Below the pieces are notes generated by a model that saw only the letters and a list, made by a program, of their open reading frames with translations, was not told where the DNA came from and searched no databases. 64,000 nucleotides of DNA, taken from assembly GCA_016180645.1 (NCBI GenBank), contig JACPAV010000002.1, positions 110,628-174,627 of the forward strand, in the 5' to 3' direction. Origin of the DNA: Nitrospirota bacterium. Its GTDB lineage: Bacteria; JACPQY01. This document shows, one piece after another, positions 25,744 to 34,217 of this stretch (position 1 is the first letter of the stretch; the number at the start of each line of letters is the position of its first letter). The position numbers were made by a program, and so were the translations under genes.

Positions 25744-26062
25744 TAAGCTCGACTTTTGCCATTTTTTGAAAGGTTTATGTTGGTCCTTATGCGTAGGGGA
25801 GGGTCTTCAGACCCTCCCGACAAGAGGGAGCATCTGAAGATGCTCCCCTACGAATCGGCATTCTGTCAGAGGCTCTGAGCTCGACTTTTGCCATTTTTCC
25901 ATGCCGTGTGAACATCACTTCACGAGGGAAGGCCATTTCCACGCCGTGAATTTTTAGACAGGAGCCGTTTTCCGGTCTCGTTTCAAAATTCATCGCTCAG
26001 AATCTCGCTCGGATGGGAAGGCATCTTCAGACACCGCTCAAGAATGGCAAAAGTCGAGCTAA
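25744..26062. mobile_element. MITE-like non-autonomous element with 5-bp target duplication
   Basis: The terminal inverted repeats are TAAGCTCGACTTTTGCCATT at 25744 and its near-complement ending at 26062 (one mismatch in 20). They are flanked on both sides by the direct repeat GAGCC (25739-25743 and 26063-26067). A further direct copy of AGCTCGACTTTTGCCATTTTT sits inside at 25878-25898. The element is 319 bp, codes for nothing recognisable, and carries two 9-bp hairpins. The 478 bp from 25722 to 26200 hold no gene. Confidence 0.7.
25797..25847. repeat. Paired hairpins with TTCA/TGAA loops
   Basis: GGGAGGGTC-TTCA-GACCCTCCC (25797-25818) and GGGAGCATC-TGAA-GATGCTCCC (25826-25847) each have perfect 9-bp stems. 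The pair is also bracketed by CGTAGGGGA/TCCCCTACG (25792 to 25852). They belong to a family of short hairpins scattered through the window. Confidence 0.75.
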
Positions 26063-26080
26063 GAGCCTTTGAGGTAATGA

Positions 26081-26145
26081 CGCGGGCTGAAGCCCGCGGC
26101 TACCGGGAATGTGCGTCCCTGGTAGGCGCAGGCCTTATGCCTGCG
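26081..26145. repeat. Two more short hairpins of the same family
   Basis: CGCGGGC-TGAA-GCCCGCG (26081-26098) and CGCAGGC-CTTAT-GCCTGCG (26127-26145) lie between the MITE-like element and the radical SAM gene. A smaller one, GAGGCT-CCA-AGCCTC, lies at 26176-26190. ATTCTGTCAGAGGCTC occurs both inside the MITE (25860) and here (26167). No promoter or gene is seen. Confidence 0.7.
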
Positions 26146-26200
26146 GAAGACGACCACCGGTTCGCCATTCTGTCAGAGGCTCCAAGCCTCGATTGGGGAC

Positions 26201-28018
26201 TCACATTTCCAAAATTCGGAAGATCTCTCCCCGGTCTACGTATGACCGGGCCTCCATGAAGACCTCCGGCGGCATGGCGCTGTAGTTCAGCGGCCGGCCG
26301 TCCCGGTTGAAGAGGACTTTCGTCGCATCGTCCAATTGGAGAACGTATTCGTGCAGGGATTCATTGGGCACGGGTCGACCGGATTCCGGATCGAACTGGA
26401 CACCAAACTCTTCCTGGAGCACCCGCTTCACATCGGGATCGCCGAACATCTCCGTTCCCGGATAGGCCGTCGCCGTAAACATGGATTTGTTGACCGCGCG
26501 CCGTGCCGCGTAGTGTTCCGGTGAGTCTGTCGCCGCGCCGGCCGTGTAGAACTCTTCCTGCCACTGGATGAACGCCACGGTGTTCTTCAGGTCTTCCAAG
26601 GTTTCGCCGGGATAGCCCATGATCCACGTGCAATTTCCGTGGATGCCGGCCTCCCGCGTGCGTTTCACCCCCTCCATCATCGTCACGGGGAACTCGTGGC
26701 CCTGCCACCGCTGGGTGCCGTTTGAAAGGATGAACCCACCCTTCCCCATCGCCTCCAGGATCCGTGGGCTGGCGCTCTCCGCTCCAAAACCGATGTAGGC
26801 GCAGCCGGCCTTCGCCATGAGATCGACACGACTGATGGCGTTGCGAACATAGACGGGCCCACCGTGACCGTTTCGAGCCGGGTTGGGTCGGATATCGGCG
26901 GCTTCATCCAAGCGGCCGTGGGTTCCCCAACGCACCCCGGTTCGTTCCAACACGTCCTGCATGGCAGGGACCAGGTTTTGAATCCGCCGCGGGACGACCA
27001 TGAAATTGTCATCCGTGATTCCCATGAAATCCAACTTGTATTTCTCCGAAAAGAGGGCGATTTCCTGCGCCAGGTTTTCCGCCGAACGGACGCCGTAGTT
27101 CCGCTCCCCCTGTGCGCCTCGGAAACAGAATTTGCAATCGAACGGGCAGCCGCGGCTGCTCACGGTGGAGAGACTCCTGGCCATGGAGAAGGGCGCCGCG
27201 GAGCTGTTGCGGGAGCCCCCGCCCCAGATCGGATTGCGGAGGTACGTTTCAAGGACCCGCACGCCGTCGACGTCCTCCTCCATGAGGTCCCACGCAGGAA
27301 ATGGGAGTGAATCCAGATCGTCCGGCCGGCCACCGTGATAGGCGAACCGAGGCTGACCATCCGCCGTGCACTCCATGAAGTACGGCTCAAGCTTCCCGCT
27401 CAATACGGCCGCTTTCACTCCCACGGCGCGGATCAACTTCGCGTCGTAGGCCATTTTGAGAATGGCGTCGTCCCCTTCCGAATGGCATACGGCATTCAGT
27501 TCCGGGATCCATCGAAACAAATCCTCGCGGAATTCCGTGGCGAGGCCGTTACCGGTGGCCAGGATCGCGCGCGGTTGAATGCTTCGGATCACCCGGGCCA
27601 GATTCTCCTGCCAGCGGAGGGTGGTGATGAGTCCAGAGAAGGCGATGAGGTCCTGATCGCCATGCCTGTCGAGGTACTTCGCAATCAGCGCCTCGGCTTC
27701 CGCAAGCGACAGATGGCGGCCCGCGCCGGGCGACTTCGCGTAGGCGAGAGGTTGGCCCACGGGATCGAACTGTTCGTGAGTCGTAAGTCGTAAGTCGGAA
27801 GTCGGAAGACGATACGCGTTGAGATCCACGATGACGGGGATTGCGCCGAACTGACGGAGCCGTGCCGCGAGGAGGGCGGGACCGAGCGGGGCGACGTTCG
27901 GCGGGGCGCTTTCCCGCAGGGGCATGTTGATGAGCATGACCCTCGCGCCCTCCACGTCACCGGGGGAGAGCTGACTTACGACGGCCCCAGGGTGAGTGTA
28001 CGAGCCCCGGGTGTGCAT
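26201..28018 (-). CDS. B12-binding-domain radical SAM protein, unknown substrate
   Basis: 605 residues. The N-terminal third looks like a cobalamin-binding Rossmann domain (VMLINMPLRESAPPNVAPLGPALLAARL), typical of BchE/hopanoid-type class B enzymes, though the DxHxxG cobalt-ligand motif is not evident. The radical SAM domain has SSRGCPFDCKFCFRG (CxxxCxxC) near residue 285, then DDNFMVV, GFGAESASPRILEAMGKGG and WIMGYPGETLEDL. It would methylate or cyclise an unactivated carbon. A five-unit 7-base repeat lies inside the coding sequence near residue 75. The neighbour upstream on the same strand is an FAD oxidoreductase. Confidence 0.82.
   Translation of the reverse strand: MHTRGSYTHPGAVVSQLSPGDVEGARVMLINMPLRESAPPNVAPLGPALLAARLRQFGAIPVIVDLNAYRLPTSDLRLTTHEQFDPVGQPLAYAKSPGAGRHLSLAEAEALIAKYLDRHGDQDLIAFSGLITTLRWQENLARVIRSIQPRAILATGNGLATEFREDLFRWIPELNAVCHSEGDDAILKMAYDAKLIRAVGVKAAVLSGKLEPYFMECTADGQPRFAYHGGRPDDLDSLPFPAWDLMEEDVDGVRVLETYLRNPIWGGGSRNSSAAPFSMARSLSTVSSRGCPFDCKFCFRGAQGERNYGVRSAENLAQEIALFSEKYKLDFMGITDDNFMVVPRRIQNLVPAMQDVLERTGVRWGTHGRLDEAADIRPNPARNGHGGPVYVRNAISRVDLMAKAGCAYIGFGAESASPRILEAMGKGGFILSNGTQRWQGHEFPVTMMEGVKRTREAGIHGNCTWIMGYPGETLEDLKNTVAFIQWQEEFYTAGAATDSPEHYAARRAVNKSMFTATAYPGTEMFGDPDVKRVLQEEFGVQFDPESGRPVPNESLHEYVLQLDDATKVLFNRDGRPLNYSAMPPEVFMEARSYVDRGEIFRILEM
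27774..27808 (-). repeat. Heptanucleotide repeat within the radical SAM gene
   Basis: Five tandem 7-base units on the plus strand: TCGTGAG, TCGTAAG, TCGTAAG, TCGGAAG, TCGGAAG. They encode the DLRLTT-type stretch near residues 71-82. Seven is not a multiple of three, so gain or loss of a unit would shift the frame. Similar tracts are usually found between genes, so it may be an inserted minisatellite. Confidence 0.75.
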
Positions 28019-28030
28019 GGCCTAGCCTAG

Positions 28031-28060
28031 AAAAAGTCGCGGAGGCATCCTTGCCTCCGC
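28031..28060 (-). terminator. Candidate intrinsic terminator / family hairpin
   Basis: The hairpin GCGGAGGC-ATCCTT-GCCTCCGC (28039-28060) is followed on the minus strand by GACTTTTTCTAG. It lies about 170 bp downstream of the FAD oxidoreductase stop and 13 bp upstream of the radical SAM start. It could end or attenuate read-through, and it also fits the scattered hairpin family. Confidence 0.4.
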
Positions 28061-28115
28061 ATTATTTGGCGTCACCACCAAGCGCAACATCCCTGTTACT
28101 GTCCAACTACAATAG

Positions 28116-28133
28116 GTTGTATTTCTTGTCAAC
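28116..28133 (-). promoter_or_regulatory. Shared inverted-repeat promoter motif, copy C
   Basis: On the minus strand it reads GTTG-ACAAGAAATA-CAAC and contains a perfect TTGACA (-35-like, 28127-28132). It lies about 100 bp upstream of the radical SAM start. The same layout is seen at 29865-29883 and 34031-34047. No clear -10 follows. Confidence 0.35.
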
Positions 28134-28229
28134 TGAAAACATTGGCTTGTATGCTGCGTTCATTTTGTCCCCAGAAGGGAATTCGGCAGCGAATTGGTGA
28201 ACTTGAAGTATCCCTAGAGGATCAGGCCG

Positions 28230-29708
28230 TTAGTGGGCTGAATCTGCGCGATAGTGGGGGCCTTTCGACTCGGCTCGATCGAGCGCTGCCTGCGCGATCA
28301 GGGTACCCGCCTTCGCCGCGAGTTCCGAGATCGACCCCGATTCGGAGAAGTCGATTCGGTCTCGCTCGCAAGAAATTTCATCAAGAATGGAATTCAGCGA
28401 ATGAATGCCCTGCTCCAGTCCCTCTTGGGTACGGACCACCCCAACTGCACGGGACATGACATCCCGGATGACGGCCAACCGCCGGCGCTCTACCTCGCGC
28501 CGACCAGAGAGTGACACAATGTCACGCTGCGGCCTCACGCGACGTGCTGTGGCGCCTGATGCGCGCCGAATTTCGGTCCAACGCGCCGCGCTCTCGCCGG
28601 CACGCCGACCGAATACGAGACAGGCCGGAATCATCGTGCCTCCCAAGCGATCGGCCCCGTGGATGCCGCCCGCGGCTTCCCCAACCGCGTACAGGCCTTC
28701 CACCGTGGTGCGGCCCCATTCATCCGTCTCGATGCCGCCGTTGAACGCATGCGCGGCGTGGAAGACATCCAGGATTGCGTTTCGCCCGTGGGTCAGCCTC
28801 ATCCGTGGCCGCGGGGATTCAGCCACGGCCGCATCGAAAGGGTAGGACGCGTCGCGCGTGCTGAAGGGAAAGTGCCCCGAGCGATCACGGTAGATCCGAT
28901 CCACGTCCCCGCCAGGCGGAAGCGAGCGTCGAATCGCCTCGGCGAGCGGCGGTTCGGGAACGGCCCATCCGGAGGCCAGCTCATTGCACGAAAAGAACTC
29001 CGGGTATTTCTTCCCGGGTCGAGCGAGCATGAACTGGATGAATTCCAGCCCTCTGAGTTTCGCGCCTGCCTGGGAGGCCAGGGCGTACCCGAGTCCCCAG
29101 TTGCCGGGGTCGCCCAGGAAATGGCGGTACAGCCCCGCGGCGCCGCCGGTCGCCAGAATCACGGCGCGGGCGAAAACGACTTCGGATTCACCCTTCCGAT
29201 TCACGCCCCGGACTCCCACCACTCTTCCGGCTTCCAGAAGAAGACCGAGGGCGGTCCAGCGATTCATGGCTGTGATGGATCGCGCCAGTTTCCGGAATGC
29301 GCGGCGGTGTTCGTCGATGCACACGGCGTGTTCGCGCCGGCCGAAGCATCCGCGTACGCGAACAGATCCACCGCCCGCCGTTCGCAGCCGAGCGCCCCAA
29401 CGAAGGAGCTCTTCAAGTTGCGTCCACGATTCATCCACCAGAATTTCAGCACGGCGGGAATCGATCTCGTCGCCCCCCGCATCCAGAATTTCACGGACGA
29501 TTTCGTTCCGGGTTTCCGCCGGATCGGAGGGAAGTACCGTTTGATACCCCCAACTCCGGTTCAAGAAGTAGAAGCTGGAACCGGAGTAGCCGGCATGCCC
29601 TTTGTCGAGAAGCATCACCCGTGCCCCGGCCCGTAGTGCCGCGGCGGCAGCCCAGATTCCCGCGGCGCCACCACCGACGACGGCGACTTCGGTGGAATGG
29701 ACGTTCAC
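28230..29708 (-). CDS. FAD-dependent oxidoreductase of the succinate dehydrogenase/aspartate oxidase flavoprotein family
   Basis: 492 residues. The N-terminal dinucleotide fold EVAVVGGGAAGIWAAAAALRAGARVMLLDK binds FAD. Later family marks are VFARAVILATGGAAGLYRHF, NAILDVFHAAHAFNGGIETDEWGRTTVEGLYAVGEAAGGIHGADRLGG (residues about 320-370) and a helical C-terminus. The family includes fumarate reductases, aspartate oxidase and adenylylsulfate reductase. It has no signal peptide, so it is cytoplasmic. No iron-sulfur or membrane partner gene is adjacent. The substrate is unknown. Confidence 0.85.
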   Translation of the reverse strand: MNVHSTEVAVVGGGAAGIWAAAAALRAGARVMLLDKGHAGYSGSSFYFLNRSWGYQTVLPSDPAETRNEIVREILDAGGDEIDSRRAEILVDESWTQLEELLRWGARLRTAGGGSVRVRGCFGRREHAVCIDEHRRAFRKLARSITAMNRWTALGLLLEAGRVVGVRGVNRKGESEVVFARAVILATGGAAGLYRHFLGDPGNWGLGYALASQAGAKLRGLEFIQFMLARPGKKYPEFFSCNELASGWAVPEPPLAEAIRRSLPPGGDVDRIYRDRSGHFPFSTRDASYPFDAAVAESPRPRMRLTHGRNAILDVFHAAHAFNGGIETDEWGRTTVEGLYAVGEAAGGIHGADRLGGTMIPACLVFGRRAGESAARWTEIRRASGATARRVRPQRDIVSLSGRREVERRRLAVIRDVMSRAVGVVRTQEGLEQGIHSLNSILDEISCERDRIDFSESGSISELAAKAGTLIAQAALDRAESKGPHYRADSAH

Positions 29709-29864
29709 ACGGAAATAATCGTTCGAAACCGAAAAAGGTGAAGGCCGTTCTTGACTTCGGTGGCAGGCGGCAGCAGGAAGAAGGAAGAAAACCAGCCCCT
29801 CCCCCCTTGTGCTTCAAGTTCCGACAGATTACGGACGAATACATGATCGTTCGGGAACCGAACA

Positions 29865-29883
29865 AACTTGACAGATACAAGTT
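29865..29883 (+). promoter_or_regulatory. Shared inverted-repeat promoter motif, copy A (upstream of neuB)
   Basis: AACTTG-ACAGATA-CAAGTT is a perfect 6-bp inverted repeat with a 7-base core; the left arm forms a TTGACA -35 hexamer at 29868-29873. It ends 35 bp before the neuB start. An AGGAT ribosome site stands 5-6 bases before that ATG. A -10 hexamer is not convincing (TACGGA at 17 bp). Confidence 0.45.
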
Positions 29884-29918
29884 AATGATTTACGGATAGA
29901 TCAACTACAGGATGTAGT

Positions 29919-30989
29919 ATGCCAATCGGGGTCGGAAAAGAAATCAGGATCGGTTCGAGGGTCGTCGGTGATCGGCATCCCTGCTTCATCATTGCGGAGG
30001 CCGGCAGCAACCACAACGGAAACCTGGAGCAGGCGTATCGACTGATCGACGTTGCCGCGGAGGCGGGAGCGGATGCCGTGAAGTTCCAGAATTTTCGAGC
30101 TGAGAAACTCTATCCGCCCACGGCGGGGGAATCCGACTACCTGAAACGAGAGAAGGGGATCTTCGACATCATCCGCGAGATGGAGATGCCGGATGGGTGG
30201 GTGGCACGGCTGGCGGATTACTGCGGAGAGAAGAAGATCTTTTTCCTCTCCACCCCGTTCGATGAAGAGTCGGTCGATCTGATTGATCCTTTCGTGCCCG
30301 CATACAAGGTTGCTTCGTGCGAGATGACGCACTATCCCCTGCTTTCGCACATGGTCTCGAAGAAGAAGCCGATCATCATGTCCACGGCCTGCTCCACTTT
30401 GGAGGAAGTGGTGGACGCCGTCGGTTTCATTCGAAGCCTCGGGCACGAGGACCTGATCCTGCTCCAGTGCACGGGCAAGTACCCCGCGCCCATGGAGGGG
30501 CTGAATCTCCGGTCACTCCCGGCGATGCGCGAAGCCACGGGGTGCTTGGTGGGCTTGTCTGACCATTCGAGAGATCCCCTCGTCGGGCCCGTGGCCGCTG
30601 TGGCCCTCGGCGCGTGCGCCGTGGAGAAACATTTCACCCTGAGCAACCGACTCCCCGGTCCCGACCACGGCTTTGCACTCACGCCGGAGGGAGTGGCTGC
30701 GATGGTAAAGGCCATTCGGCAGGCCGAGGCGGCGCTGGGCGACGGCCGCAAGATTCACAACGAACTTGAGGAGGAAATCCGACTCTTCGCCCGACGCAGC
30801 GTTTTCACGATTCGCGCCATCCGCAAAGGAGAACGGTTCACCCGCGAGAATACGGCCGTCCTCCGAAACGGAAAACACCCCGCGGGACTCCATCCCCGGC
30901 AGTACCCCCACCTTCTGGGAAGCACGGCGGCATATCCGCTGAAAGCCTTCGAACCGATTCCGCCGGAGAGCGTCCACAAGGCCGGATGA
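29919..30989 (+). CDS. neuB: N-acetylneuraminate/legionaminate synthase family protein (NeuB/LegI)
   Basis: 356 residues. The TIM-barrel NeuB domain starts at CFIIAEAGSNHNGNLEQAYRLIDVAAEAGADAVKFQ and includes FLSTPFDEESVDLI, LLQCTGKYPAP, GLSDHSRDP, AVEKHFTLSNRLPGPDHGFAL. A C-terminal SAF (antifreeze-like) domain covers residues 285-350. It condenses phosphoenolpyruvate with a 6-carbon amino sugar to make a nine-carbon nonulosonic acid. LegB, LegC and LegG homologues at 57.8-62.2 kb would supply a 6-deoxy diacetamido substrate, so legionaminic acid is the likely product. No CMP-transferase is in the window. Confidence 0.9.
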   Translation: MPIGVGKEIRIGSRVVGDRHPCFIIAEAGSNHNGNLEQAYRLIDVAAEAGADAVKFQNFRAEKLYPPTAGESDYLKREKGIFDIIREMEMPDGWVARLADYCGEKKIFFLSTPFDEESVDLIDPFVPAYKVASCEMTHYPLLSHMVSKKKPIIMSTACSTLEEVVDAVGFIRSLGHEDLILLQCTGKYPAPMEGLNLRSLPAMREATGCLVGLSDHSRDPLVGPVAAVALGACAVEKHFTLSNRLPGPDHGFALTPEGVAAMVKAIRQAEAALGDGRKIHNELEEEIRLFARRSVFTIRAIRKGERFTRENTAVLRNGKHPAGLHPRQYPHLLGSTAAYPLKAFEPIPPESVHKAG

Positions 30990-31003
30990 GAGGCATGTAG
31001 TCG

Positions 31004-31987
31004 ATGAATCGCCCACTCGGCGGGGATCCCGGAACCGAGCGGCCTCCGAGGCATAGAGTCTTGGTTTCGGCTCCTCCGCTCATTCAATCGTTGGACGCCT
31101 TCAGGGAAGTCTTCGTCCGGCACGGGATCGAGATCGTCGTAGCCCAGGCGCAGCAACGGCTTGGCGAGGCGGAGTTGATTCCACTCGTTCGTGATATTGA
31201 CGGGACGATCTGTTCCGACGACGAGTACAACGATCGAGTCCTCGAAGCGGCGCCGCGTCTCAAGGTGATATCCAGGTGGGGAACCGGGATGGACTCCATC
31301 GACCTGACGAGCGCGGAGCGCCGAGGCATCCGGGTGACGAACGTGCCCGGCGCCTTCACGGAACCGGTCGCCGATACCGTCCTGGCCTTCATGCTCGCCT
31401 TCTCCCGACGGATCGTGGAGAGCGACCGCATCGTGCGAAGCGGCTCATGGGAGAAGACTGCATCCCGTTCGCTGGGTGAATGCGCGCTGGGGGTCATCGG
31501 GGTCGGCGAGATAGGGAAAGCCGTCATCCGGCGAGCCTCCGCCTTCGGCATGCGTGTGCTGGGCCACGATCCGGTCAGCCCCCCCGCGGACTTTCTCCAG
31601 GCCCATCGCGTGAGCATGGTTCCTCTCCAAGATCTTCTCCGGACGGCCGATTTCGCAAGCCTCAACTGTTCTCTGAATCCCACGTCCCACCATCTCATCG
31701 GGGACGCCGAACTCCGTCTCATGAAACCGTCGGCCTACCTGATCAACACCTCCCGCGGGCCCGTGGTGGACGAGAACGCCCTGGCCCGCGCCCTCGCCGA
31801 AGGAAGGATTGCCGGCGCCGCTCTCGATGTCTTCGAAAACGAGCCCCTGCCCGCCCACAGCCCGCTCCGAAAGTACGACCACTGCTTCCTCGCGCCTCAC
31901 AATGCCAACGCCAGTCCGGCGGCTTGGCGCATGACGCACGAGCGAGCCATCCTCAACCTCCTCAGCGCACTGGAAGGTGACGCATGA
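31004..31987 (+). CDS. D-2-hydroxyacid dehydrogenase (3-phosphoglycerate dehydrogenase-like)
   Basis: 327 residues with the family layout. The catalytic domain includes ISRWGTGMDSIDL; the NAD-binding domain has GVIGVGEIGKAVIRRASAFGM near residue 165, then NTSRGPVVDENALARAL and ALDVFENEPLP. The active-site His lies in LAPHNANAS. There is no ACT domain. It oxidises or reduces a 2-hydroxy or 2-keto acid with NAD. It sits 14 bp after neuB and overlaps the next glycosyltransferase by 4 bp, so it probably acts on a glycan precursor or a glycerate-type decoration rather than in serine synthesis. Confidence 0.85.
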   Translation: MNRPLGGDPGTERPPRHRVLVSAPPLIQSLDAFREVFVRHGIEIVVAQAQQRLGEAELIPLVRDIDGTICSDDEYNDRVLEAAPRLKVISRWGTGMDSIDLTSAERRGIRVTNVPGAFTEPVADTVLAFMLAFSRRIVESDRIVRSGSWEKTASRSLGECALGVIGVGEIGKAVIRRASAFGMRVLGHDPVSPPADFLQAHRVSMVPLQDLLRTADFASLNCSLNPTSHHLIGDAELRLMKPSAYLINTSRGPVVDENALARALAEGRIAGAALDVFENEPLPAHSPLRKYDHCFLAPHNANASPAAWRMTHERAILNLLSALEGDA

Positions 31988-32883
31988 AAGGCGGGAGGGC
32001 GCCTGAAGTCACGGTCATCATTCCGGGATACAACTGCGCTCGCTACGTGCGAGAGTGCATCGAAACCATACTGGCCCAAAGCTACAAGAACCTGGAAATC
32101 GTATTTGTAGACGACGGCTCGACCGACGACACGCCGAAGGTGGTCCAGTCCTTCAAGGACGCGGTTCGATATTTTCGGAGGGACAGGCCGAGCGGTGGAC
32201 CTTTCATCCCCCGCAATGTCGCCATTCGCGCGTCCAGAGGTCGGTACATCGCTCTGATCGACGCGGACGACCGCTGGCTCCCTGAGAAGCTGGACCGCCA
32301 GATGGAAGTCTTCGGCCAAAACCCGGATCTCGGGCTGGTGTACTCGGACTCGTACTGCTACCGTGAAGGCCGTCGCATCTCTCGATGCTTCGACGTGGCC
32401 CCGCCCCACCGAGGCCATGTCTTCCCCGATCTCCTGGTCCGCAACTTTATTCCAGGGCTGACGCCTGTGATTCCCCGATCGGTCTTCGATGCCATCGGAC
32501 TATTCGATGAACGATTCCGCACCGCGGGTGACTACGAGTATTGGATCCGCGTGTCACGGCACTACCCGGTCGATTTCGTCGGGGCGCCCTTGGCCGAATA
32601 CAGACTTCATGCCGACAACCTCAGTTGGGTCTACGTGGAACTCCAATACCAGGAAGTGATGACCATCTTTCAGGATCTTCTGCGCGAGCATCCCCGGAGG
32701 ATCGCGCCCCACAAGGCCGTGATCTTGGAACACTGGCCGAAGTGGCACCGCGCGATGGCGCGTCATCATTTCCGGAAAAGAAAAATGGGCCTTGCCGTTT
32801 TATTCTACTCGAAATATGTGTTGAAGATCCTTCCCGGCGGGTCGCCCTCCAATAACATCCGGAGCGCCGCATCGGCAAACTGA
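31984..32883 (+). CDS. Glycosyltransferase family 2
   Basis: 299 residues. The GT-A start is EVTVIIPGYNCARYVRECIETILAQSYKNLEIVFVDDGSTDDTPKVV, with the metal-binding DADDRW near residue 93. Acceptor-domain marks are FDERFRTAGDYEYWIRVS and LAEYRLHADNLS. The gene overlaps the hydroxyacid dehydrogenase stop by 4 bp. It is a cytoplasmic inverting transferase for the surface glycan. It ends the neuB operon; the next gene is convergent. Confidence 0.9.
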   Translation: MKGGRAPEVTVIIPGYNCARYVRECIETILAQSYKNLEIVFVDDGSTDDTPKVVQSFKDAVRYFRRDRPSGGPFIPRNVAIRASRGRYIALIDADDRWLPEKLDRQMEVFGQNPDLGLVYSDSYCYREGRRISRCFDVAPPHRGHVFPDLLVRNFIPGLTPVIPRSVFDAIGLFDERFRTAGDYEYWIRVSRHYPVDFVGAPLAEYRLHADNLSWVYVELQYQEVMTIFQDLLREHPRRIAPHKAVILEHWPKWHRAMARHHFRKRKMGLAVLFYSKYVLKILPGGSPSNNIRSAASAN

Positions 32884-32941
32884 AAGTAAGGCGAAAAGAA
32901 AGCGGCAGCCCTCAGATTTCCGAACCCCCACACCAAGGTAC

Positions 32942-33934
32942 TCAGGTCGCGCGCAGGGAGTCGAACCAGGATCGGGTCGCTTCCTGGATCTTCTCCGCTG
33001 TCCAAACGGGTGCGTCCCGCCAGTCTTCAATTCGTTCCAAGACTCTCCTCACCCCTTCCGCAAAGCTCACCAGCGGTTCCCAACCCAACAACTCTCGAAC
33101 CCGAGCAATATCCGCATGCGTACAGTCCGGCTCCCCGGGTCTTCGGGGCAGACGGACCTTCGGCCCTCCTCCCAGCAGACCAACCAATTCATTGACACTG
33201 TGGCATTGCCCGGTTCCAATATTCAGGGGCACCCCCGAGAGATCCGATTCCGCGGCTTGCAGAAACGCCCGAGCGACATCCGTCACATAGGTGAAATCGC
33301 GCGTTTGGGTCCCGTCTCCCACCACTGTGAAGGGCTTGCCGTTCAGCTTCTGGGCCAGGAATACGCCGAAGACCGCGCCATAGGCGCCGGTGGTTCGCGA
33401 TCTCGGTCCGAAAACGTTAAACAGCCTCAAGGACACGGCCGGCATCTTGTAGACTTCCGCCCAATGGAGAACAATCTCCTCGCCCAGCCACTTGGTCAGG
33501 GCGTAGGGGTATCGGGGACGGATGGGCGCCGTTTCCGGCGTAGGGTATGCGTCCGGGATCCCGTAGCACGAGGAGGAAGCCGCGTACAGGAATCGCTTCA
33601 CCCGCGCAGCCCTCGCCGCCTCCATCACGGCCAGAGTCCCATCCACGTTGGAGTGAAAGTAGGCCGATGGGTTCTCCACCGAGGGCACAATGTCCGCCAA
33701 TCCCGCCAAATGGAACACCCAATCGACCCCCTTGAAGAGCGGCAGGATCTCGACCGCGGCCGCAATGTCCTTTTCCCACACCCGGACCTTCCCGGCCATT
33801 GGATTCTTCCCCAGATTGTCCCGACGACCGGTGCAGAAGTTGTCAAGGACATCGACCTCGTGTCCTGCGGCCAGCAGAGAGTCAACCAAATGGCTCCCGA
33901 TGAAGCCCCCGCCCCCGGTCACCAGTGTCCGCAT
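32942..33934 (-). CDS. NAD-dependent sugar epimerase/dehydratase (GalE-like SDR)
   Basis: 330 residues, extended SDR. The NAD-binding start is [41 protein letters not shown]. The catalytic YxxxK is in [12 protein letters not shown], with SSSCYG before it, and [13 protein letters not shown] completes the pattern. It most resembles UDP-glucose/UDP-GlcNAc 4-epimerases. It is the only minus-strand gene between the two plus-strand sets and shares its upstream region with the epimerase at 34218. Confidence 0.85.
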   Translation of the reverse strand: MRTLVTGGGGFIGSHLVDSLLAAGHEVDVLDNFCTGRRDNLGKNPMAGKVRVWEKDIAAAVEILPLFKGVDWVFHLAGLADIVPSVENPSAYFHSNVDGTLAVMEAARAARVKRFLYAASSSCYGIPDAYPTPETAPIRPRYPYALTKWLGEEIVLHWAEVYKMPAVSLRLFNVFGPRSRTTGAYGAVFGVFLAQKLNGKPFTVVGDGTQTRDFTYVTDVARAFLQAAESDLSGVPLNIGTGQCHSVNELVGLLGGGPKVRLPRRPGEPDCTHADIARVRELLGWEPLVSFAEGVRRVLERIEDWRDAPVWTAEKIQEATRSWFDSLRAT

Positions 33935-34030
33935 GTTAGCCCTATCGATTCGGCTTCCAGTTCAGAGCTTCCCAAGGCTAAAGCGACCTTCGAAAACGTC
34001 CGAATACTTGTTTGTTAAGCGCATGAACAT

Positions 34031-34061
34031 TGTTGACAAATACAACATTTTGGACTAACCT
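34031..34061. promoter_or_regulatory. Shared inverted-repeat promoter motif, copy B, in the 283-bp divergent region
   Basis: TGTTG-ACAAATA-CAACA (34031-34047) is an inverted repeat with the same core as copy A. It contains TTGACA at 34033-34038, and a -10-like TAACCT follows at 34056-34061 (17-bp spacing). It lies in 33935-34217 between two divergent epimerase genes and could serve both. No open reading frame is convincing there. Confidence 0.45.
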
Positions 34062-34217
34062 TCCATAGGGTACCATATCATGTGTTCTTGTACAGGGACG
34101 TACATGTGGAAGTCTTCGCAGGCCCGCCCTCTCTCCCCTGCCGGTCATATCGAGAAAATTGAAGCCCTTTGGGAAGTTCCATGAAGTTTCTTTCATGACC
34201 CCCGGTTTCGAGGTGGC

